Shown in pieces: positions 57,954-64,000 of a stretch of DNA of 64,000 nucleotides. The DNA is from Calothrix sp. C42_A2020_038 (GTDB lineage Bacteria; Cyanobacteriota; Cyanobacteriia; Cyanobacteriales; Nostocaceae): assembly GCA_015272395.1 (NCBI GenBank), contig JACYLQ010000005.1, forward strand, positions 1 to 64,000, in the 5' to 3' direction. Every line of letters starts with the position of its first letter. The stretch's first letter is position 1. The notes under the pieces were generated by a model. The model saw only the letters and a program-made list of their open reading frames with translations. It made no database searches and had not been told where the DNA came from. The position numbers were made by a program, and so were the translations under genes.

Positions 57954-59879
57954 ATGACAGCAAAAGTGGCGCCATATGGGTCTTGGAAGTCACCCATCAC
58001 AACTGATTTGATTACCGGCACAATAATTGGGTTAGGGCAAATCGTGATTGATGGTGATGATATTTACTGGAGCGAGCTACGACCTACTGAGAAGGGTCGC
58101 AATGTAATTGTTCGGTGCGCGCCTGATGGTAATATTTGTGATGTGACTCCTGATGGGTTTAATGTGCGTACCCGTGTTCATGAGTATGGTGGAGGCGCCT
58201 ATTTTGTTATTGATGGGGTAGTGTATTTTTCTAACTTTGCTGACCAGCGTCTTTATTGTCAAAACAGAAATGCAGAACCGCACGCTTTAACTAGGGAAGT
58301 GGCTATGCGTTATGGGGATGGTATATTAGATGCCCAGCGTCAAAGAATTATTTGCGTGTGCGAAGACCATACAGCCGAAGCGCGTGAACCTATTAATAAA
58401 CTGGTGGCAATTAATTTAGCAGGAAACTTGGAACCGGAAACTTTGGTGTCTGGTAATGATTTTTATACATCACCTCGTCTTAGTCCTGATGGTTCACAAT
58501 TAGCTTGGTTGACTTGGAATCACCCTAAAATGCCCTGGGATAGTGCTGAATTATGGGTTGGGGAGATACAAAGCGATGGCTCTATCAGTCATACCAGAAA
58601 GATTGCAGGTGGTACTAATGAATCGGTATGCCAACCAGAATGGTCAACGGATGGAACGCTATATTTCATTTTAGATCGAACAGGTTGGTGGAATTTGTAC
58701 CGCACAACTGGTGATGATATTGAGAATTTAACACCAATAGCGGCAGAATTTGGCAAGCCACAGTGGATTTTAGGTACTTCTACATATGGTATCGAGTCTG
58801 AGAATCGAATTATTTGCAGTTACACTTCTCTAGGTACTTGGAAGTTAGCAAGTCTTGATATTGGTTCAGGTAAGCTAGAAACTTTTGATTTACCATACAC
58901 CGAAATCAGCTCGTTACAAGTGGTGCCAGGTAAAGTCGTATTTAACGGTGGCGCCCCAACTCAACCTACAGAACTCGTTGTTTTAGATCTAGTAACTTTA
59001 AATCGCACAGTTTTGCGGCGTACAAGTGATATAAAACTAGAGACTGGTTATCTTTCACAAGCTGAAGGAATCGAATTTCCGACTACAAGTGGGAATGCTT
59101 ATGCAATATTTTATCCACCACAAAACCAAGATTACATTGCTCCTGAAGGTGAAAAGCCACCACTGTTAGTAAAAAGTCATGGTGGACCAACCGCTGCAAC
59201 TTCCACTAGTTTGAGTTTAAACATTCAATATTGGACAAGTCGCGGGATAGCAGTTCTTGATGTCAATTATGGTGGTAGTACTGGGTACGGTCGTGAGTAT
59301 CGTCAACGTCTTGAAGGTAACTGGGGTGTTGTCGATGTTGACGACTGCGTGAATGGTGCTAAATATTTAGTTCAACAAGGATTAGTAGACCCAAACCGTT
59401 TGGCAATTTCTGGTGGAAGTGCAGGTGGATATACTACTTTGTGCGCGTTAACTTTCCGCGATACTTTTAAAGCAGGCGCCAGTTATTATGGAGTGAGTGA
59501 TTTAGAGGCATTAGCAAGGGATACACACAAATTCGAGTCACGATATTTAGATGGTTTGATTGGCGCCTATCCCCAGATGAAAGATTTATATATTCAACGT
59601 TCTCCTGTTCACTTTACAAAAAATCTTGCTTGTCCAGTTATTTTCTTCCAAGGTTTAGAAGATAAAATCGTACCTCCCAACCAAGCGGAAATGATGGTAA
59701 AAGCACTGCAAGAAAAAGCTTTACCCGTTGCATATGTTACTTTTGCCGAAGAACAACATGGTTTTCGTAGTGCAGAAAATATCAAAAGCGCTTTGGAAGG
59801 GGAAATATATTTTTACTCGCGCGTGTTTAATTTTGACCTAGCAGATAATGTACAAACTATTAAGATAAATAATTTGTAA
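57954..59879 (+). CDS. S9-family prolyl oligopeptidase-like peptidase
   Basis: 641 residues. An N-terminal beta-propeller (about 1-370, with LSPDGSQLAWLTWNHPKMPWD) precedes an alpha/beta hydrolase. The catalytic serine is S489 in SGGSAGGY; the aspartate lies in GLEDKIVPP and the histidine in EEQHGF. The family (acylaminoacyl or dipeptidyl peptidases) cleaves short peptides in the cytoplasm. The length and motifs are complete. It is followed by an intrinsic terminator and has no operon partner. Confidence 0.93.
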   Translation: MTAKVAPYGSWKSPITTDLITGTIIGLGQIVIDGDDIYWSELRPTEKGRNVIVRCAPDGNICDVTPDGFNVRTRVHEYGGGAYFVIDGVVYFSNFADQRLYCQNRNAEPHALTREVAMRYGDGILDAQRQRIICVCEDHTAEAREPINKLVAINLAGNLEPETLVSGNDFYTSPRLSPDGSQLAWLTWNHPKMPWDSAELWVGEIQSDGSISHTRKIAGGTNESVCQPEWSTDGTLYFILDRTGWWNLYRTTGDDIENLTPIAAEFGKPQWILGTSTYGIESENRIICSYTSLGTWKLASLDIGSGKLETFDLPYTEISSLQVVPGKVVFNGGAPTQPTELVVLDLVTLNRTVLRRTSDIKLETGYLSQAEGIEFPTTSGNAYAIFYPPQNQDYIAPEGEKPPLLVKSHGGPTAATSTSLSLNIQYWTSRGIAVLDVNYGGSTGYGREYRQRLEGNWGVVDVDDCVNGAKYLVQQGLVDPNRLAISGGSAGGYTTLCALTFRDTFKAGASYYGVSDLEALARDTHKFESRYLDGLIGAYPQMKDLYIQRSPVHFTKNLACPVIFFQGLEDKIVPPNQAEMMVKALQEKALPVAYVTFAEEQHGFRSAENIKSALEGEIYFYSRVFNFDLADNVQTIKINNL

Positions 59880-59884
59880 TTTAA

Positions 59885-59916
59885 TGTAGAGACGTGGTGT
59901 TTTAGGCGTCTCTACA
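59885..59916 (+). terminator. Terminator after the S9 peptidase gene
   Basis: TGTAGAGACG pairs with CGTCTCTACA, followed by GTATTTTTTATTT, 6 bp past the stop codon. The AGAGACG arms match the hairpin at 793-815. Confidence 0.85.
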
Positions 59917-60062
59917 GTATTTTTTATTTATAATTTAAAATTACTAAATTTACTTATGACTATTCTCAATGCTCGAAATTTGATGGAGTCTCCGTGCGCT
60001 GTAATAGTGCTACAAGTTCTTAAAGCAATCTGTAAGTTATAGTTTTTAGTACTTTATAGTAA

Positions 60063-60758
60063 TTATGAATTAGTTAACGGAGTATCGCTTACTGTTTCCG
60101 TTACTAATTTCTGTCCTAACTTTGGTTCAGTCCCAGCTAACAACCGCTCAATATTACTACGATGACGAATGATTACATATAATCCACCAGCGACACCAAA
60201 TAATATGTAAGCTAAAGGTTGATGAAATAAAACCATAAATATTGAAACTGCAACGGCGCCACAAATTGAACTGAGTGAGACAATTCGTGATATTGCCATA
60301 ACCACGGCAAATACACCAAACGTTGCCAAACCAACTTGCCAGCTCATCGCAAGCAAAATACCTAAACTGGTAGCAACAGACTTTCCTCCGCTAAAACCAA
60401 GAAAGATTGATTTACTGTGTCCGACTACAGCACATATTCCCGCTAAAGTTACCATCCAAGGTTGCCAAAGTGGGTCTACTGCGTTTTGAGAAATCAAATC
60501 TTGGTTCTTGGCAAATTCAAATAACCAATTAACTAGAAAGATTGATGCAACACCTTTTAAACAATCTACCAATAAAACAAAAACCCCAGGGCCTTTACCC
60601 AAAGTTCTTAACACATTCGTGGCGCCAGTTGAACCAGAACCAAATTCTCGGATATCAATACCTTTTAATAGCTTTGCTGCGGTGTAACCTGTTGGGATTG
60701 AACCTAAAAGGTAAGCAGCAATTAAAACAGTAAAACACAAAGCTAGCCAGATAGACAT
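60063..60758 (-). CDS. plsY: Glycerol-3-phosphate acyltransferase PlsY
   Basis: 231 residues from ATG 60758 (MSIWLALCFTVLIAAYLLGS); an upstream in-frame start would add 14 unconserved residues. Membrane enzyme that transfers acyl groups from acyl-phosphate to glycerol 3-phosphate, the first step of phospholipid and glycolipid synthesis. PlsY motifs: LLGSIPTGYTAAKLL, REFGSGSTGATNVLR, then GHSKSIFLGFSGGKSVATSLG, with about six membrane helices. The C-terminus (HRSNIERLLAGTEPKLG) is typical. No operon partner. Confidence 0.95.
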   Translation of the reverse strand: MSIWLALCFTVLIAAYLLGSIPTGYTAAKLLKGIDIREFGSGSTGATNVLRTLGKGPGVFVLLVDCLKGVASIFLVNWLFEFAKNQDLISQNAVDPLWQPWMVTLAGICAVVGHSKSIFLGFSGGKSVATSLGILLAMSWQVGLATFGVFAVVMAISRIVSLSSICGAVAVSIFMVLFHQPLAYILFGVAGGLYVIIRHRSNIERLLAGTEPKLGQKLVTETVSDTPLTNS

Positions 60759-60910
60759 ATTTTTAAGAGAAGTAGGGTGCGTGAAAGCTATTACAATCAA
60801 TTAATCTAACAGAATGTTAAAGCGCTTTCACACACCACCAATATTTCTTTAGGACTCGTTTTTGTTCGCAATGGCAACGTGGGAGGAATATCCACCACGC
60901 ACCACTAATC

Positions 60911-62089
60911 TTAAAAATCATCGTCGTTTCGCATCATCCGAGGGTCAGGAGCGAATGCCAACCACAAAGGAAATTGTAGTAGCGCTAAACTCACTTGTTC
61001 TTCTGAATCATCGATGATAATAAAAGGCATTTGATTTGATTTCATAAGTCGCTCTGCTCTTTGAGCAACTACGTCAGCTGTTTCAAATATTACTACTCCT
61101 CCATCGCGCCCAAAATCTTGGCGCCCGATACCAAGACAGTCTTGTAAACCACGGCGCCATTCTCCAAGTCTTTCAGGGGTACTAGTTAAAACAATTGTCT
61201 TCGCTCGCTCACCATATAGCTGGTGCAATATAGATATAACTGCGGATGATATAAGTATATTTTGCAACTTACTACCCATTGTACGAAGGGCACCACGTCC
61301 ACCTTGAGTAAAGAACCAATTAGAGACGCGCTCGGCATGAATGGGTTCAAAAGTGCGGCGAAGTTGCCAAGGAGGACCGTAGTAGTCTGGTTTGGTACGA
61401 TATTGGTCGATTAGACGACGAATTTGCTTGTTGGTTTCTTGAAACTGCTGTGGAGCAAATTGTGGTGTTCCGGTTGGTTGAGATTCAGTGTATCTCGGTT
61501 GACGTACTGGTGGTTTCTCTTCATCTTCAAGTTCTACTTTTCTTGCTGGTTTGACAAGCTGAAGTTGTTCCGCTGCAGCGGCTAAATCTTGTAAGCTGCC
61601 TGTAAGATAGTCTTTGAACCCTTGAACTCGAATTGCCAAATCTTGGGAGGCGCCAGCAAATGTTGTTCGCATTTCATTACGAATACGCTCTTGACGACGT
61701 TCAAGTTGCTCAATAGAAAGTTGTAGGGCACTTTTCTTGGCTTCGAGTTGTGAAAGTGCTTCTTGCACAACTTTCCCCATTGCCATTTGTGTGTCGTTGA
61801 CCTGGGCTTGTAAGTCGGTGATTTTCTGATTGAGAGTCGCTTCTGTGTGTTTGAGTTCCTTAATCCTTTGAATCAGTTCTATCTCTTCTGAGGTTTGCTT
61901 TGGTTCCGTACCTAATGTTACAATCGTCACAGATTCTTCATTCCGTGGTGTAGATTCTTCTTGGGACTGCATTGATGGGGACTCAAGAGTATTTTGATGT
62001 TGATTTTCGTTTTGCAATGTAGGGCTTTGCTCGGTTTGCCCAATATATTCAACAATTGTTTCTGGGTTTTGAGATTCTTCTGGACTCAT
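60911..62089 (-). CDS. DUF3086 domain protein
   Basis: 392 residues. A low-complexity, Glu/Gln-rich N-terminus of about 70 residues is followed by a long coiled coil (about 75-140), then a conserved globular domain (about 230-392; YYGPPWQLRRTFEPIHAERV, LGEWRRGLQDCLGI and a C-terminal LALLQFPLWLAFAPD). This is DUF3086, a cyanobacterial family of unknown function. It lies just upstream of plsY on the same strand, with a 150-bp gap, and downstream of DUF3119. Confidence 0.88.
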   Translation of the reverse strand: MSPEESQNPETIVEYIGQTEQSPTLQNENQHQNTLESPSMQSQEESTPRNEESVTIVTLGTEPKQTSEEIELIQRIKELKHTEATLNQKITDLQAQVNDTQMAMGKVVQEALSQLEAKKSALQLSIEQLERRQERIRNEMRTTFAGASQDLAIRVQGFKDYLTGSLQDLAAAAEQLQLVKPARKVELEDEEKPPVRQPRYTESQPTGTPQFAPQQFQETNKQIRRLIDQYRTKPDYYGPPWQLRRTFEPIHAERVSNWFFTQGGRGALRTMGSKLQNILISSAVISILHQLYGERAKTIVLTSTPERLGEWRRGLQDCLGIGRQDFGRDGGVVIFETADVVAQRAERLMKSNQMPFIIIDDSEEQVSLALLQFPLWLAFAPDPRMMRNDDDF

Positions 62090-62269
62090 ATAATAGCTAA
62101 TAGTTAATGACTAGTAAATACAACACAACTGTAAAATTATTGATATTAAACTAATCAAAGTCAAATTTTTGATGAATTGTACAATCAAATAATCAAACTA
62201 AAAAATTACTGCTGCCCATCATTACAGCATACAGCATACAATAATGGGCGTGAAATATATCAAGTTTGA

Positions 62270-62653
62270 TTATGTTCTAGGACAACGCTGTTCTAGACAA
62301 GCTTTCAGAGTATTGGAGTCAAAGATTATAGGTAAAAAGTGAATACTTTTAACTTCTTTAAAGTAAAACAGAATTGGGACGCGGTTCCAAAAAATTCGCC
62401 AGTTCTGCCATTCAGAGTAAGGAAAACTGCGAATTCGAGTTTCACCACGGTAAACGTCTAAATCTGTGGCTGTAAATTGCAAGCGCACTGTTACTGCTTG
62501 CAACATCAGAAATAAACCAAGTATTGCACAAAAGCCTGCAAGCCAGGGTTGTATGAACAGCAGTGGAATTGCCGTAATCACCAAAACCAGAGGGATATTG
62601 TAACTTGGTTTAAGTTCAACAGTAGATAGTCTATCGGCTGTTGTTGGAGTCAT
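62270..62653 (-). CDS. DUF3119 family membrane protein
   Basis: 127 residues from ATG 62653. Two adjacent hydrophobic segments (LVLVITAIPLLFIQPWLAGF and CAILGLFLMLQAVTV, residues about 22-58) precede a small beta domain with VRLQFTATDLDVYRGETRIR and YSEWQNWRIFW. This is DUF3119, found in cyanobacteria and plastids, unknown function. An AGGATG ribosome-like site precedes it. The order MlaE permease, DUF3119, DUF3086, plsY on one strand hints at a lipid or envelope theme, but that is inference. Confidence 0.88.
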   Translation of the reverse strand: MTPTTADRLSTVELKPSYNIPLVLVITAIPLLFIQPWLAGFCAILGLFLMLQAVTVRLQFTATDLDVYRGETRIRSFPYSEWQNWRIFWNRVPILFYFKEVKSIHFLPIIFDSNTLKACLEQRCPRT

Positions 62654-62828
62654 CACGGTTTACATCCTGATTTGTTTATATTTATATCTTAGGAGATTAG
62701 AGGTTAGAAGTTAGGAGTCGAGGGAAGCGAAACGCGGTGTGGATACTCCTCCCGCGTTATTTCTGCTGCGTGGCGCCATCACAAATCTCAAAGTCAGTAG
62801 AAGTAATCTGTTCGCGTCACGTACCTGA

Positions 62829-63626
62829 CTAAAATCCTTGTTGAAACGCGCTACCTTGTCCTTGGAACATTAGCGCAGATAGGAAGAAGTTAAACACAAA
62901 TATTAGTAGTAAAGAAGTTACTACCGCAGTTGTGGTTGATTGTCCTACACCTTTGGCGCCTCCTGTGGTTGTTAGTCCCCAGTTACAGCCAATTACGGCA
63001 ATCAAAATCCCAAAACAACTTGCTTTAATTAGCGAACTCAAAATATCCCATGTTGAAAGAAAGGTACGGGCAGAGTCTAGGAATACAGTGTCGGCTAAGT
63101 TATATACATTGGTTGCTATAATCAAACCTCCTAACATTCCTGTAACTAACGATAGCAATGTTAGAATTGGCACCATTACCAAACAAGCAATAACACGAGG
63201 AATAACAAGATAGTCAATAGGATCGGTTTTTAACATTAACAGCGCATCGATTTGTTCCGTGACACGCATAGTACCGATTTCCGCTGCAAACGCTGAACCG
63301 ACTCTTCCAGCTACAATAACCGCCGTTAACACAGGTGTTAACTCCCGTGTCAGCGCTAATGCTAGTACTCCACCAACTATATTTCCTGCCCCAAAGTTAA
63401 TGAATTCCCGCGCGACTTGAATTGTAAACACCGCACCTACAAACACAGCCGTTATTAGAGCAATAAACAGCGAGTCGGGTCCTACTGCTGCCATTTGTTC
63501 AAGCGTGTTGCGCTGATGAATTTTTCCTCTTAACAAGTGAACTATCACTTGTCCAGCGAGGAAAATCGCCGATATTAACCGTTGACCCCACGCTCCTAAA
63601 CCTGAATTAGATATAGTTCCGCTCAA
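62829..63626 (-). CDS. MlaE/TGD1-type lipid ABC transporter permease
   Basis: 265 residues, five or six membrane helices. The hallmark MlaE stretch is VAGRVGSAFAAEIGTMRVTE followed by QIDALLMLKTDPIDYLVIPR, and the C-terminal GLTTTGGAKGVGQSTTTAVV is also conserved. In plants the homologue TGD1 moves phosphatidic acid into the chloroplast; in bacteria MlaE works with the ATPase MlaF and the binding protein MlaD to move phospholipid between membranes. The ATPase and MlaD genes are not adjacent here, so the permease probably pairs with unlinked subunits. Confidence 0.94.
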   Translation of the reverse strand: MSGTISNSGLGAWGQRLISAIFLAGQVIVHLLRGKIHQRNTLEQMAAVGPDSLFIALITAVFVGAVFTIQVAREFINFGAGNIVGGVLALALTRELTPVLTAVIVAGRVGSAFAAEIGTMRVTEQIDALLMLKTDPIDYLVIPRVIACLVMVPILTLLSLVTGMLGGLIIATNVYNLADTVFLDSARTFLSTWDILSSLIKASCFGILIAVIGCNWGLTTTGGAKGVGQSTTTAVVTSLLLIFVFNFFLSALMFQGQGSAFQQGF

Positions 63627-64000
63627 TGTTTACAAGTATGGCTAAGTAACTGCCGTCATCATAGCGAATTTATGTATATTTTTTGGTATTTGGCAAAGAT
63701 GATCAAAAATTTAGTATTAACTTCAGTTAAAACCATTCTCATAAATTTAAACTTCTTAATCTAGCCTCGTCATTTTCCGCAAGAGGGTTCAAACCCTTAT
63801 AGCCCTTTACATATCAAGCATTTATGAAGTTCATACAGCCCAAGGATGAACCAAATCCTGAGAAAAAGTATGTACCTATTTTAATGAAAACTTAAGATTT
63901 TTGAATTATTGCCAGATCATGAGCAATCCAAATTATTGTAGTAAGTGACGGACTAGGAACTTTACCTGTTTGTATTCAATCCCACGGAGCCTATCAGTCA
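63627..64000. other. Intergenic region at the window end
   Basis: 374 bp upstream of the MlaE permease. No ORF, tRNA or clear hairpin is visible; the permease promoter should lie here. A gene might start beyond the window. Confidence 0.5.

Noticed and set aside
1-64000. GGCGCC excess as sites for a restriction system in this window
   Set aside because: No restriction or methylase genes in the window, and active restriction normally depletes rather than enriches its sites.

Overview
The window reads as chromosomal DNA from a filamentous, probably Nostocales-type cyanobacterium (inference). Supporting genes are a cyanobacterial Hfq next to dapF, cyanobacterial families DUF1818, DUF3086 and DUF3119, a PatA/CheY/CheW/MCP/CheA phototaxis-type operon with a bilin-type GAF domain, a PEP-CTERM protein, and many small palindromic intergenic repeats. 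The DNA is AT-rich, with an extreme excess of the palindrome GGCGCC (about 75 hand-counted copies), while the usual cyanobacterial palindrome GCGATCGC was seen only three times.

Layout. 1-780: an ORF-less group II intron on the minus strand. 0.8-6.7 kb: dapF, hfq, a CPA2 cation/proton antiporter and a cyclic-peptide-type ABC exporter. 6.7-7.8 kb: gene-poor DNA with a candidate small RNA, a 321-bp element with 13-bp terminal inverted repeats, and a broken Uma2 gene. 7.8-16 kb: a minus-strand phosphosignalling cluster (coiled-coil protein, PknG orthologue, PP2C phosphatase, VWA protein, zinc-ribbon/FHA protein, GlnX-like membrane protein). 16-20 kb: baeRF-like protein, infC with an apparent AUU start, rpoZ, a secreted hypothetical, DUF1818 and tRNA-Pro. 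20.6-27.8 kb: a PEP-CTERM protein and a 2057-residue secreted nuclease with RTX repeats. 28.7-35.6 kb: a membrane protein, a SpoIID-like protein, a DHH phosphoesterase, an HNH protein and alr, followed by tRNA-Leu at 36 kb. 37-49 kb: a chemotaxis-like operon with two receptors. 49.6-56 kb: DUF427, a beta-helix protein, a seven-PAS histidine kinase and a TPR protein. 56.2-57.9 kb: a DUF5131/TcmP gene pair. 58-63.6 kb: S9 peptidase, plsY, DUF3086, DUF3119 and an MlaE-type permease.

The most notable region is the pknG cluster. It resembles the mycobacterial PknG/GarA/GlnX glutamate-sensing pathway but adds a PP2C phosphatase and a VWA protein, and related zinc ribbons occur in three of its soluble proteins. 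The second is the phototaxis operon, where the first receptor keeps both cysteines of a DXCF cyanobacteriochrome and the second has lost them. The third is the DUF5131-TcmP pair, whose biochemical role I do not know to be established. Several short repeat families with inverted-repeat ends are dispersed between genes, one copy inside the pknG cluster.
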